This document shows positions 51,022-59,452 of a stretch of DNA of 64,000 bases, piece after piece. A program made the position numbers and the translations under genes. The notes beneath the pieces are model-generated. The model worked only from the letters and a program-made list of their open reading frames with translations. It was not told the origin of the DNA and did not search any database. The number at the start of each line of letters is the position of its first letter. Positions within the stretch are counted from its first letter, which is position 1. The DNA comes from Clostridium sp. UBA699 (lineage in GTDB: Bacteria > Bacillota > Clostridia > Clostridiales > Clostridiaceae), in the NCBI GenBank assembly GCA_002298915.1, contig DBML01000016.1, positions 1-64,000 on the forward strand, read 5' to 3'.

Positions 51022-51576
51022 TTACTTTTCGTAGAGTGACGGCTTACAAATAATCTCGTTGATCTTTGTGTCGAATATCTTTGCAGCGTGAGCAGGTGTG
51101 ATTATGACAGCTGTGTCGGCCCCCTTCGATGAGCCGCCTACGGCGACTACCGGCTCTCCGAAAGGGACGCAGCCGGCGTCCAGCGCCATTACGGCAACCT
51201 CCACGCAGACCTTGGCGCCCTGCCCCAGCATCCTCAGCGACTGCGCAATGACCTCCACAGGACTGATCCCTCCGAAAACCTTGCTTATTCCCCTTTCGGC
51301 CCCGCTGAGCACGTGCGTAGCCGTGAGGACCCTTATCCCCATCGCCTCCAGCTCTGCCCTGGCCTCCTCGGAGAGCTGGTTCTTCCCGTCTCCGCCTACC
51401 CCATAGGCGTAGCTGACCATGGTGATGCCTATCCCCTTGTCGTTCCTTAAAAGCTTTGCCGTATCCCCGGAGGACGAGGCAACAACGATGTGCCGGATGC
51501 CCCTCTCCTCTGCTGTCTTCAGAGCCAGCTCGGCCACCGCGGCTGTGTTTCCGTTTCCCATGTGCTTGAAGTACAT
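51022..51576 (-). CDS. Stand-alone pyruvate kinase C-terminal-like protein, copy 1
   Basis: 184 residues of the PK_C (pyruvate kinase alpha/beta) fold without the catalytic barrel: NTAAVAELALKTAEERGIRHIVVASSSGDTAKLL, GVGGDGKNQLSEEARAELEAMGIRVLTATHVLSGAERGISKVFGG, then VAVGGSSKGADTAVIITPAHA. Function unknown; in pyruvate kinase this domain binds allosteric effectors. ATG 51576 is favoured because AGAGGGGA lies six bases upstream. Forms a tandem pair with the next gene. Confidence 0.85.
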   Translation of the reverse strand: MYFKHMGNGNTAAVAELALKTAEERGIRHIVVASSSGDTAKLLRNDKGIGITMVSYAYGVGGDGKNQLSEEARAELEAMGIRVLTATHVLSGAERGISKVFGGISPVEVIAQSLRMLGQGAKVCVEVAVMALDAGCVPFGEPVVAVGGSSKGADTAVIITPAHAAKIFDTKINEIICKPSLYEK

Positions 51577-51595
51577 TTTCATTCCCCTCTCCTGG

Positions 51596-52150
51596 TTATT
51601 TCTGATAGAGCGAAGGCTTGCAGATCACCTCGTTGATCTTCACGTCGAATATCTTGGCTGCATGGGCGGGCGTAACTATAAGCGCGGTGTCCGCACCACC
51701 GTTGGAGCCTGCAACAGCGATGATCGGCTCTCCGAAAGGTATGAATCCTGCATCCAGGGCCATCACAGATATCTCCACGCATACCTTTGTTCCCTGCCCA
51801 AGCAGCCTGAGGGACTGCGCAATGACCTCTACGGGGCTTATGCCGCCGAACACTCTCCTTATGCCGCGCTCAGCGCCGCTCAGCACGTGGGTTGTAGTAA
51901 GCACCCTGACGCCCCTGTTTTCAAGCTCCGCCCGCACCTCGTCCCTCAGCTCGTTTTTCCCGTCCTCGGCGAAGCCGTAGGCGTGCGTTACCATGGTTAT
52001 CCCTATCCCCTTGTCATTTATAAGCAGCCTGGCCGTCTCCCCGGTGTTCGAGGCAACGACTATGTGCCTTATACCTCTTTCTTCCGCTGTCCTGAGGGCC
52101 AGCTCCGCTGCTTCCCTCGAGTTTTCCCTGCCTGTGTTTTCGAAATACAT
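51596..52150 (-). CDS. Stand-alone pyruvate kinase C-terminal-like protein, copy 2
   Basis: 184 residues, collinear with copy 1 throughout: ENSREAAELALRTAEERGIRHIVVAS, RVLTTTHVLSGAERGIRRVFGGISPVEV and FGEPIIAVAGSNGGADTALIVTPAHA, ending VICKPSLYQK versus ICKPSLYEK. Both begin MYF and have the same length, so a recent tandem duplication followed by divergence. ATG 52150 behind GGGGGGTAAG. Possible hetero-oligomer partners. No catalytic residues recognised. Confidence 0.85.
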   Translation of the reverse strand: MYFENTGRENSREAAELALRTAEERGIRHIVVASNTGETARLLINDKGIGITMVTHAYGFAEDGKNELRDEVRAELENRGVRVLTTTHVLSGAERGIRRVFGGISPVEVIAQSLRLLGQGTKVCVEISVMALDAGFIPFGEPIIAVAGSNGGADTALIVTPAHAAKIFDVKINEVICKPSLYQK

Positions 52151-52274
52151 CTTACCCCCCCTTTTTTTCAACCCGGTTTACTAATATTATACCAATGATT
52201 GAATATCCTTGTAAAATATTGTAGAATTTATTTAGCAGAATATTCCGATATTTTTTACACAGGGAGGGATTGAA

Positions 52275-52736
52275 ATGAAGCTTAAGCTCAAACCTTGGCA
52301 GCAAAATGTTTTGTCGGCCATAGTAATAACCGTTGCAGGCTACATCCTGTTCAATCTTGCTTTTCTTCTGGCTGCACTCGTGATCAACGGCATCACTCTC
52401 CTAACCGGAGGCAGCTTTGAGCAGGCTCCGAAGCCATACGCTACAGGTGTGTACCTCCTTCTGATAGCAGTGATCTCCTGGCTGGTTTTCAGGTCCAAGC
52501 TCAGCCACCTTGTCAAGGCGACTTACATGACGATGCCTCTTATGGTTGCCCTCGTGTACACAGGAATACTCCTTTACCAGCAGCCGATGTGGGTGCCGAT
52601 CGGGGTTGGCGCCGTGATCGTCGGTGCGGTGCTTTTCTTCATATACAGGAGGAAGCTGCCATGGCTTTACTACTTTGCAACGCTCTATGTTGCAGCCCTG
52701 GGACTGTTCATTGTGCTGGGCGGCATCGAAATTTAG
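52275..52736 (+). CDS. Small polytopic membrane protein
   Basis: 153 residues with about five hydrophobic segments (VLSAIVITVAGYILFNLAFLLAAL, YLLLIAVISWLVF, MTMPLMVALVYTGILLY, WVPIGVGAVIVGAVLFFIY, YFATLYVAALGLFIVLGG). No recognised family. AGGGAGGGATTGA precedes the ATG. Transcribed towards metA, whose promoter overlaps the last codons of this gene. Function unknown. Confidence 0.7.
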   Translation: MKLKLKPWQQNVLSAIVITVAGYILFNLAFLLAALVINGITLLTGGSFEQAPKPYATGVYLLLIAVISWLVFRSKLSHLVKATYMTMPLMVALVYTGILLYQQPMWVPIGVGAVIVGAVLFFIYRRKLPWLYYFATLYVAALGLFIVLGGIEI

Positions 52737-52737
52737 G

Positions 52738-52767
52738 TTGACACGGCTCCCTGATTGGTGATATGAT
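52738..52767 (+). promoter_or_regulatory. Promoter of the SAM riboswitch-metA unit
   Basis: TTGACA (52738-52743), 18-base spacer, TATGAT (52762-52767), 30 bases before the riboswitch. Confidence 0.8.
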
Positions 52768-52796
52768 ACTTTCTAAATAAATATTTCGATTTATTT

Positions 52797-52904
52797 CTTA
52801 TCGAGAGCGGCGGAGGGACTGGCCCTATGAAGCCCGGCAACCTGCATGCATCATTAGCATGTGAGGTGCCAATTCCTGCAGGAGAGATCCTGGAAGATGA
52901 GAAG
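52797..52904 (+). promoter_or_regulatory. SAM-I (S-box) riboswitch
   Basis: Conserved core visible: CTTATCGAGAG, GGAGGGACTGGCCCTATGAAG, CCGGCAACC, GAGGTGCCAATTCC and GAGAGAT, ending GATGAGAAG. P1 forms from CTTATC and GATGAG. Binding of S-adenosylmethionine should favour the downstream terminator and switch metA off. Confidence 0.95.
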
Positions 52905-52927
52905 TGGACGCTTTCTTTTTGCGATTG

Positions 52928-52957
52928 AGCCACTTCTTTATTGGGAGTGGTTTTTTT
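52928..52957 (+). terminator. Riboswitch-controlled terminator
   Basis: CCACT (52930-52934) and AGTGG (52946-52950) close a hairpin followed by TTTTTTT. CCACTTC can instead pair with GAAGTGG at 52901-52907, the antiterminator. Confidence 0.8.
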
Positions 52958-52984
52958 AATACGCAAAAGAGAGGAAGATGCAAA

Positions 52985-53905
52985 ATGCCGATTATTATCC
53001 CTGAAAAACTGCCAGCAGCAAAGACACTGAGAGACGAGAACATATTCGTGATGAACGAGTTCCGCGCCGTCCACCAGGACATAAGGCCGCTCAGGATAGC
53101 CATAGTTAACCTTATGCCTACAAAGGTACAGACGGAGACGCAGCTCCTGCGCCTTCTTGGAAACACGCCTCTGCAGGTGGAGGTTGACCTCGTTCACACT
53201 GAAACCCATAAGTCGAAGAACGTCTCCGAGGAGCACCTTATATCCTTCTACAAGATCTTCGACGAGATAAAGGACACGAAATACGACGGCATGATAATTA
53301 CCGGCGCGCCCGTCGAAAAGATGGACTTCGAGGAGGTGGACTACTGGGAGGAGCTCAAGAGGATCATGGACTTCTCCAAGGAGAACGTGACCTCAACGCT
53401 TCACATCTGCTGGGCCGCCCAGGCGGGAATGTACCACCACTACGGGGTTCCGAAGTACCCTCTGGGGAGCAAGATGTTCGGAGTGTTCCGTCACAGGATC
53501 AACTACAAAAAATCCAAGCTCTTCAGGGGCTTCGACGACGAGTTCTTCGTCCCCCATTCCAGGCACACCGAGGTCAGGAGCGAGGACATAAAGAAGGTTC
53601 CGGAGCTGACGATTCTCTCGGAATCCAGGGAGTCCGGTGTCTACATCGCGGCAACGAAGGGCTGCAGGCAGATATTCGTGACGGGGCATTCTGAGTACGA
53701 CCCTCTCACCCTGAAGGCCGAGTACGACAGGGATGTGGCTGCCGGCCTTGATATAAACGTGCCGAGCAACTACTACCCGGACAACGACCCGTCCAAAAAC
53801 CCTGTGGTGAGATGGAGGGGGCACGCGAACCTCATGTTCTCAAACTGGCTCAACTACTACGTTTACCAGGAAACCCCATACGACCTCAGCAGGATCCACG
53901 GCTAA
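52985..53905 (+). CDS. metA: Homoserine O-acyltransferase (MetA)
   Basis: 306 residues. MetA/HTS family: RIAIVNLMPTKVQTETQLLRLLGNTPLQVEVDL, DGMIITGAPVEKMDFEEVDYW, nucleophile Cys in LHICWAAQAGMYHHYG, VPHSRHTE, and catalytic His/Glu in FVTGHSEYDPLTL. Activates homoserine for methionine synthesis; many Clostridia/Bacilli members use acetyl-CoA rather than succinyl-CoA, which cannot be settled here. ATG 52985 preceded by AGAGGAAG. Controlled by the SAM riboswitch. Confidence 0.95.
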   Translation: MPIIIPEKLPAAKTLRDENIFVMNEFRAVHQDIRPLRIAIVNLMPTKVQTETQLLRLLGNTPLQVEVDLVHTETHKSKNVSEEHLISFYKIFDEIKDTKYDGMIITGAPVEKMDFEEVDYWEELKRIMDFSKENVTSTLHICWAAQAGMYHHYGVPKYPLGSKMFGVFRHRINYKKSKLFRGFDDEFFVPHSRHTEVRSEDIKKVPELTILSESRESGVYIAATKGCRQIFVTGHSEYDPLTLKAEYDRDVAAGLDINVPSNYYPDNDPSKNPVVRWRGHANLMFSNWLNYYVYQETPYDLSRIHG

Positions 53906-53907
53906 TA

Positions 53908-53956
53908 CAAAGCGGCATCAGGAACCATCCTCCCGGTTCCCGGTGCCGCTTCTATT
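53908..53956. terminator. Bidirectional terminator between metA and fetB-like genes
   Basis: AAGCGGCA ... GGAACC / GGTTCC ... TGCCGCTT two-part stem, followed by CTATTATTT rightwards. Confidence 0.75.
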
Positions 53957-53965
53957 ATTTGCTGT

Positions 53966-54724
53966 CTACTTCAGCTGCTGCCTCTCGTTGAAGAACTTCC
54001 TGTAGGAGAGGTAGCAGGCAGTCAGAGACGCGATGGACGTAGTCGAGAAGAGCATGAACTGAACCATTATCTGGTATTTCACTGCAACTATCGGCGACGT
54101 TCCGGCGAGTATGAGCCCCGTCATCGTTCCCGGCAGGGCAACAATGCCCATGGTTTTCGCGGAATCTATGGTCGGAAGCATGGCGGTCCTTATGGAGTCC
54201 CTTATGATCTCCTTCGAGGCCGTGCGCATGTCCGCACCCAGCGACAGCTTCACCTCCACCTCCTCGCGCCTGCTCCTGAACTGCGAGGTGATGTCCCTGA
54301 AGCAGAGGCCGAGGGCTATCATTGCGTTGCTTATGACCATACCGCTGACGGGGATCATCTGGTACGGCTCGTATTTTATGGAGCCCGACAGCAGAAGGAC
54401 CGAAAGCGAGACTACCGCCCCCCCAAGTATCGACACGAAGGAGATGGCGAAGCCGTTCGCTATACCTTCCCCTCTTTTAGCGGCGTTGAGCGCCGCGTTC
54501 ACAGTCATGAAGAGTATCAGGAGAGTAGTGAACAAAGGGTTCTTCATGCCGAAGATGTATTCCAGCAGGTAGCCCACGGCCAGCAGCTGAAGCACAGCCC
54601 TAACCATGCTCACCAGTATCTCCTTCTCTAGCTTCAGCCTCTGGTAGTACGAGAACATTACCGCTACCATGACCAGCGATGATGCTGCAATCAGTGATCC
54701 CGTGCTTATGTATGCGCTGTTCAT
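53966..54724 (-). CDS. fetB: FetB/UPF0014-type ABC permease
   Basis: 252 residues, seven or so TMs. Family blocks: SMVRAVLQLLAVGYLLEYIF, PVSGMVISNAMIALGL, LSLGADMRTASKEIIRDSIRTAMLPTIDSAKTMGIVALPGTMTGLILAGTSP (coupling region), QFMLFSTTSIASL. FetAB is described as an iron exporter aiding peroxide tolerance; older annotations call it YbbM. ATG 54724 overlaps the ATPase stop by 4 bp, translational coupling. Metal specificity is inferred. Confidence 0.9.
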   Translation of the reverse strand: MNSAYISTGSLIAASSLVMVAVMFSYYQRLKLEKEILVSMVRAVLQLLAVGYLLEYIFGMKNPLFTTLLILFMTVNAALNAAKRGEGIANGFAISFVSILGGAVVSLSVLLLSGSIKYEPYQMIPVSGMVISNAMIALGLCFRDITSQFRSRREEVEVKLSLGADMRTASKEIIRDSIRTAMLPTIDSAKTMGIVALPGTMTGLILAGTSPIVAVKYQIMVQFMLFSTTSIASLTACYLSYRKFFNERQQLK

Positions 54725-55377
54725 CTGAGCACCTCCAGTGACCTTATCTTGCCGTCTTCCACGGTCAGAAGCTTGTTCCCCAGCTTCCTGCTCTGCTCTG
54801 GGCTGTGGGTTATCCAGAGAACCGTGGTTCCCTTTCCGCTGAACTCCCTGATGACTTCCTCGACAATGCACGTGTTTTCAAGGTCCAGAGCAGATGTTAC
54901 CTCGTCCAGCAGCACCACTGCCGGCTTCATCACAAGCGTCCTCGCAAGGGCCACCCTCTGCTTCTCGCCTCCCGAGAGGTTCCTTATCTCCTCAGCCAGG
55001 ATCCCATCTCCCAGGCCGAACCTGCGCAGAAGTGCTTCTGCTGCGGCCCTGTCGAAGCTTTGCCCCCTTGCTTCAAAGGGGAACCTCATGTTGTCCTCGA
55101 CGGTTCTTCCGAAGAGCGCTCCTGACTGGACGCAGTAGGTTATCTCCCTCCTTAGGCTGACAGGGTCATAGGACAGCATGTCTCTTCCCCTGAAAAGCAC
55201 GTTCCCGGAGGTTGGGCTTAGCAGGTGGCTGAAAAGCTTGAGCAGAGTGCTCTTGCCGCTGCCGGAGGGACCTGCCAGCATCATGAAATCGCCCTCCTCG
55301 ACCTGGAGGGATACCCCTTCCAGTATCGACTTCTCTTCCTTTATGTAGCTTACATTTTTCAATTCAAGCAAACTCAA
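54721..55377 (-). CDS. fetA: FetA-type ABC ATP-binding protein
   Basis: 218 residues. Walker A AGPSGSGKSTLLK, Q-loop TYCVQSGALFGRTVEDN, signature LSGGEKQRVALARTL, Walker B VVLLDEVTSALD and switch His WITHSPEQ. Partner of the overlapping FetB-like permease. AGAGGTG sits six bases before TTG 55377 (MSLLELKNVSY); the GTG three codons earlier lies within that site. Confidence 0.9.
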   Translation of the reverse strand: MSLLELKNVSYIKEEKSILEGVSLQVEEGDFMMLAGPSGSGKSTLLKLFSHLLSPTSGNVLFRGRDMLSYDPVSLRREITYCVQSGALFGRTVEDNMRFPFEARGQSFDRAAAEALLRRFGLGDGILAEEIRNLSGGEKQRVALARTLVMKPAVVLLDEVTSALDLENTCIVEEVIREFSGKGTTVLWITHSPEQSRKLGNKLLTVEDGKIRSLEVLR

Positions 55378-55414
55378 ATGCTGCACCTCTTTTCTTTATT
55401 GCTTCATTGCGCTA

Positions 55415-55441
55415 AAATGCTCCGGATGAGGCCCGGAGCAG
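55415..55441 (-). terminator. Terminator of the 55526-56293 gene
   Basis: GCTCCGG-GCCTCAT-CCGGAGC (leftward) followed by ATTTTAG; ~85 bases past the stop. Confidence 0.7.
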
Positions 55442-55525
55442 CCTTTTGCGGAGATTTATCCACCTTTATAGTATACCACAACCTTTATAGTTCCGCGAAT
55501 CCATTGCTTTGACCACAGCTTGCCC

Positions 55526-56293
55526 TCAGCTTCTGCTGTTCCTGTAAGCGTTCCAGAAGCCCTCCCCTGTGTCGAAAAGGATTATCGCCGGTATGACCAC
55601 GTAAAGCACGCTCCTCAGCATGGACAGGGCAGTCCTGATCCCCTCGGCAGCTTCGCCGCTTTGCCTGGCAATCTCAATTATGAAGCCGCTGTTGATGAGG
55701 TTAGGGTCTCCCAGCATGAGCAGAAACAAGATCAGCGAAGCCGCGTTTATCGCGAGGTTTGCGGCGGCCATGAGGTAGTTCCACCTCCTGTACACGAGCT
55801 TGCTTGCCTGGAATATGAGCTGAGCAGCGAGCACCAGGTTGATGTACACAAGGTAGCCGTTGAAGACATCCTGGTTGAAAAGAGGATGGAGTTCAGCCCC
55901 CGGAGTGGAATAGTAGCCCAGTATGCCGCTGTAGCCGTTGAAGACTGCCATGAGGATCGCGATGAAAACCATCCCGGCAACTGTGCCTACCCTGCTGAAT
56001 GGCTTCTGGACTCCGCTTTCCCTTTGCTCCTCCCCGGCGCCCTCCTTGAGCTTCCAGCCCTGCCTCTCTCCAACTGCGAAGATCAGCGTCACGATGCCGA
56101 AGGACCATACCGCCGAATTGAAAGCAGTGTTAGCTACCAGAAGCAAAGCCTTGAAAAAGCCGTAGCCGCTTATTGAAGCGTCTATGGCGGTTCCTATTCC
56201 GGCAAGAACCGTAGCTACGGAAACCACTATCCGGAGCACCTTCAGGTACGTGCCGAAGATTTCTGGTCCGATAAGGTATTTCTTAGATTCCAC
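55526..56293 (-). CDS. Multi-pass membrane protein of unknown family
   Basis: 255 residues, about six TM segments (VLRIVVSVATVLAGIGTAI, ALLLVANTAFNSAVWSFGIVTLIFAV, VGTVAGMVFIAILMAVFNG and others). GTG start behind AGAGGTGG. The pattern LIGPEIFGTYLKVLRIVV at the N-terminus recalls membrane proteins encoded next to HAAS-type regulators, but none is present here. Fifteen bases downstream of the DUF4956 gene, so probably in the CotH/VTC operon. Confidence 0.6.
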   Translation of the reverse strand: MESKKYLIGPEIFGTYLKVLRIVVSVATVLAGIGTAIDASISGYGFFKALLLVANTAFNSAVWSFGIVTLIFAVGERQGWKLKEGAGEEQRESGVQKPFSRVGTVAGMVFIAILMAVFNGYSGILGYYSTPGAELHPLFNQDVFNGYLVYINLVLAAQLIFQASKLVYRRWNYLMAAANLAINAASLILFLLMLGDPNLINSGFIIEIARQSGEAAEGIRTALSMLRSVLYVVIPAIILFDTGEGFWNAYRNSRS

Positions 56294-56308
56294 TTATACC
56301 ACCTCTCA

Positions 56309-56992
56309 TTACTCAGCGAATTCCCCGCTGTAGCTCACAAGGGATGCATCTGCAACACCGGGGATCTCAGTTATCCTGTTCAGGAATTCGGTATTGTCAT
56401 CCTTAAGACCTACCTCGACGTTTATCTCCGTTAGACCTTTGGATACGGTCTTTGATTTTATTTTCCCATTCAGGCCGGCAATGGCAGGCTCCAGGCTCTC
56501 CTTGGCCTCATCCCTGTAGTGGACAACGAGTATGTACCTGCTGTGCCTTGTCTTCACCCTGCTCATGACCGCCATGGTTGCTCCGATTATGAGCGAACCG
56601 AGGATAGCAACCGAGTAAATCCCGCCTCCCGTCGCTATCCCTGCCGCGATAGCCCAAAACATGAACACTATGTCCATGGGATCCTTTACTGCAGTCCTGA
56701 ACCTCACTATGCTAAGGGCACCAACCATGCCAAGAGAGAGTATTATGTTGGAGCTTATCGTCAGTATGATCAGAGAGGTAATGAGGCACATCATCACGAT
56801 CGACACGTTGAAGGTGTGGCTGTACACCACGCCCCTGAAGGTGTGCTTGTAAATGAAGAATATGAACATGGCCACAGCAATGGCAATGACCATGCACACT
56901 AGGACCTCGAAGTAGGTTACGTTGTGGAAAACATCGAGCTCGGTGAAGCTCTTTTTCAGGATATCGTTGAAATTAACAGTATTGTTGTTCAT
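56309..56992 (-). CDS. DUF4956 membrane protein
   Basis: 227 residues. Three to four TMs; conserved LSLGMVGALSIVRFRTAVKDPMDIVFMFWAIAAGIATGGG is diagnostic of DUF4956. C-terminal cytosolic ferredoxin-like domain (~140-227). The family is almost always encoded with VTC polyphosphate polymerase and often CotH, as here, and probably forms a channel or scaffold with them. ATG 56992 behind GGGTGGTCGAC; upstream extension lacks a site. Molecular role unknown. Confidence 0.85.
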   Translation of the reverse strand: MNNNTVNFNDILKKSFTELDVFHNVTYFEVLVCMVIAIAVAMFIFFIYKHTFRGVVYSHTFNVSIVMMCLITSLIILTISSNIILSLGMVGALSIVRFRTAVKDPMDIVFMFWAIAAGIATGGGIYSVAILGSLIIGATMAVMSRVKTRHSRYILVVHYRDEAKESLEPAIAGLNGKIKSKTVSKGLTEINVEVGLKDDNTEFLNRITEIPGVADASLVSYSGEFAE

Positions 56993-57005
56993 GTCGACCA
57001 CCCTT

Positions 57006-57704
57006 TCAAACGTTGTTTTTCGCCAGCCTGCACATGACGTATTTCGATATCGCCGACCGTTCGCTGGCTCCAATCGCGAGAGCCTGCCTTATGTGCTCCG
57101 GAAGGAATTCGTTGAACTTCACCTCCATGATGAGCCTTGGCATCCTCACTATTGTATCTGTGGGTATAGACGCGTCGAATATGTCGTTGCTGGTCAGCGG
57201 AACCCTAAGCTCCTTGTCGAACGTCACCCTGGTGTCGCCCAGGCTGCAGACGTAAGCCTCCCTGTCGTAATCAACTATGACCCTGGGCCTGAGCCCGTCG
57301 TTCCTTATGGCCATGTAGAAATCCCTGACAAGAGGATGTGCCAGGTCGAGCCCGGAATAGTCGCAGCGCATCAGCTCATCCACCTTCTGACGAGTTAGCG
57401 GGGCGGTCTCCTTGCTGATGTAGCTTGCCACCTTGTTCTTCCTCTCCAGCTTGATCACGCTGTCGCTGAGGTTGTATGTCCTTATGCGGTACTTGTGCCT
57501 CATCCTCACTCCTGCAGCCTTTTCGTAGAGCGCGGAATCGTTGAAGTCGTCGAAATACAGGCTCCTGATCATGTAGTCGCCGTTTGCTCCCGCATTCGGA
57601 TCGGGCTGCATCAGGAGCCTCAGCCGGCTCCTGAGCGCAAGGTAATCACAGTGGTTGATGTAGTATTTCAGCTCGTGCCTGAACCTGTGTCCCCGATAGT
57701 ACAT
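57006..57704 (-). CDS. VTC-domain polyphosphate polymerase
   Basis: 232 residues. Triphosphate-tunnel type VTC domain: RHELKYYINHCDY, YMIRSLYFDDFNDSALYEKAAGVRMRHKYRIRTY, VIKLERKNKVASYISKE, RPRVIVDYDREAYV, and LIMEVKFNEFLPEHIRQAL, with the basic/acidic residues lining the tunnel. VTC4-like enzymes make inorganic polyphosphate from ATP. Together with the CotH kinase and DUF4956 genes it forms a conserved but uncharacterised set. Start ATG 57704 behind GGGGGAAGCG. Confidence 0.9.
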   Translation of the reverse strand: MYYRGHRFRHELKYYINHCDYLALRSRLRLLMQPDPNAGANGDYMIRSLYFDDFNDSALYEKAAGVRMRHKYRIRTYNLSDSVIKLERKNKVASYISKETAPLTRQKVDELMRCDYSGLDLAHPLVRDFYMAIRNDGLRPRVIVDYDREAYVCSLGDTRVTFDKELRVPLTSNDIFDASIPTDTIVRMPRLIMEVKFNEFLPEHIRQALAIGASERSAISKYVMCRLAKNNV

Positions 57705-57718
57705 ATCGCTTCCCCCAA

Positions 57719-59377
57719 TCACTTAACTGTTAGCTGGTTAACTCCGTAATAGTCGTCCCCTGCCTCTTCGTCAAAATATGAGCTGTATGAAACCTGCCTG
57801 TTGCCCGAAGAGTCGACCACCTCGACCTTCCAGTAATAGGTACCCGGAGCAAGCGGGTCCAATCTGACGCTGGTTTCCTTTAGATTCTGCTTTTTGGCAA
57901 TAACGTCGCTGAAATCGGCCGTTGTGCTGAGCGTGAAATCGTAGGAAAGCTGCTCGCCATCGAAGTCGTAGGATTCACCCCAGGTGAACGTGAATTTGTC
58001 CCCACCCTGGATAACGTCTTTTAGTTCAAACGGCATAGGCTTCTTGAGCCCCTCGTAGTATATCCTCCTGCCTTCATCGACGGCGGTGCGCAATCTCGCA
58101 ATTTCGCTCTCGTACAGCTGCACTGAAGCATTCCCTTCTTTCATCAGGACGAGGTCCGGCAAGCTCTTTGCGAGGCTGCTGGTGGATGCATAGCATCTGT
58201 CTATTTTTTCCTTAAGGACCTGGTCTGTCGCGATCGAGCTCAGCTCTTCCACCTTCGCCGTTACGTCTGCCAGGTTCTGAGGTTCTTCAAGGAATCTCCT
58301 GTGAAGCGGGCTCTTCCAGTACATGGCAACCCCGTCCCGCAGGTAGGTCGCCATCCATGAAATGTCTGCTCCGGGCTGATAGACTTTCCCCAGAGCATCA
58401 TCATAGTCCCATGGCATGAAATACCATTTTTCCTGGTCGGCTGGGCTCAGCAGGATGAAATTCGCAACATCCGTGTCCGTGTTGCCCAGCAGCAAGTTCA
58501 TGGCAATCCAGGTTACATAGTTTTCCCTGTCAAAATACTTCGCAATGACATCGTCAATGTCCTGGGACTCGTCGTTTACCGCCTTCAGCATTTCGATAAG
58601 CCTCGAGTGCTCCTCTACACCTTCAATGCTCAGGATTTGTTCGAATTTAGTTTTGTCGTAAGCCGGGTCCTCTATGTTCCTTATAACGTTAAAGTCCGCA
58701 TTGAAGTCGAAATTTTTAGCCTTGTACATGTAGGAGTTCGCCGATAAGCCCCTTGCTTTAAGGTAATTCTTGCCCGGCTCCTCAACATGAGTGTAAAGCC
58801 CGTAATCCCTGTATTCCTTGTTGCTGCTGTTCAGATCACGCACGTACAAATGGCAGAATTGTGTTCTCATGCTGAAAGTGTGGTCGAACATGCTGATCAG
58901 ATCCAGGCAAACTTTGTTCCTTATCCTCGTCAGGTCGTAGGGATGCTTGTTCAGATTAAGGGTTTTCTGACCGTTCCACAAAGCTGCTCCGTCTGAAAGC
59001 TTAATCTTGTAGGATTTAAGGACTGCCAGGGATGCGCTGCTTCCCCTCTGGGAGAGCACTGCGTTTGGAATTACCCCTGTCGTATCGCTGGCCGGCTTGC
59101 CGTAGTCGAACCTGACGCTGATTTCCGGTTTCGGGTAGGCAGCTTCTATGTTCCAGGCGTCCACGGCTTTCATGTCCGCAGTATTGTCGGTCGTTATGGT
59201 GACATATACATCCTCCAGTTCATAGCTGTTCTGAGCGTACAGCTCCTTGTTGTCCTGCGCTGCTTTGGTAACCGTCCCGCTTGCCCCATCGTTATTCTTG
59301 ACCTCGCCGCAGCCGGCAACAAGCGGGATCAGCAGAACAAGAGCAAGTAGAACTCTGACAAATTTGTTTACCTTCAT
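57719..59377 (-). CDS. CotH-kinase family lipoprotein
   Basis: 552 residues. Lipobox LIPLVAGC near 20. CotH kinase core: RIRNKVCLDLISMFDHT, FCHLYVRDLNSSNKEYRDYGLYTHVEEPGKNYL (~200), NLLLGNTDTDVANFIL, and WYFMPWDYDDALGKVY with Asp residues for metal/ATP. C-terminal ~90 residues resemble a fibronectin-III-like domain (YSFDFTLSTTADF, PGTYYWKVEVVDSSGN). CotH-type kinases phosphorylate extracytoplasmic (e.g. spore coat) proteins. The neighbours make polyphosphate. ATG 59377 behind GGGGGCTG. Substrate unknown. Confidence 0.88.
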   Translation of the reverse strand: MKVNKFVRVLLALVLLIPLVAGCGEVKNNDGASGTVTKAAQDNKELYAQNSYELEDVYVTITTDNTADMKAVDAWNIEAAYPKPEISVRFDYGKPASDTTGVIPNAVLSQRGSSASLAVLKSYKIKLSDGAALWNGQKTLNLNKHPYDLTRIRNKVCLDLISMFDHTFSMRTQFCHLYVRDLNSSNKEYRDYGLYTHVEEPGKNYLKARGLSANSYMYKAKNFDFNADFNVIRNIEDPAYDKTKFEQILSIEGVEEHSRLIEMLKAVNDESQDIDDVIAKYFDRENYVTWIAMNLLLGNTDTDVANFILLSPADQEKWYFMPWDYDDALGKVYQPGADISWMATYLRDGVAMYWKSPLHRRFLEEPQNLADVTAKVEELSSIATDQVLKEKIDRCYASTSSLAKSLPDLVLMKEGNASVQLYESEIARLRTAVDEGRRIYYEGLKKPMPFELKDVIQGGDKFTFTWGESYDFDGEQLSYDFTLSTTADFSDVIAKKQNLKETSVRLDPLAPGTYYWKVEVVDSSGNRQVSYSSYFDEEAGDDYYGVNQLTVK

Positions 59378-59415
59378 GATAACAGCCCCCGTGCTTATGA
59401 AGTATTCGGTATAAA

Positions 59416-59448
59416 GACGCAAACCACTGCTATGCAATGGTTTGCGTT
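59416..59448 (-). terminator. Terminator of the Lys-rich helical protein gene
   Basis: CGCAAACCA-(11 nt)-TGGTTTGCG, followed leftwards by TCTTTAT; between the 59453 gene and cotH-like gene. Confidence 0.75.
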
Positions 59449-59452
59449 TCGA

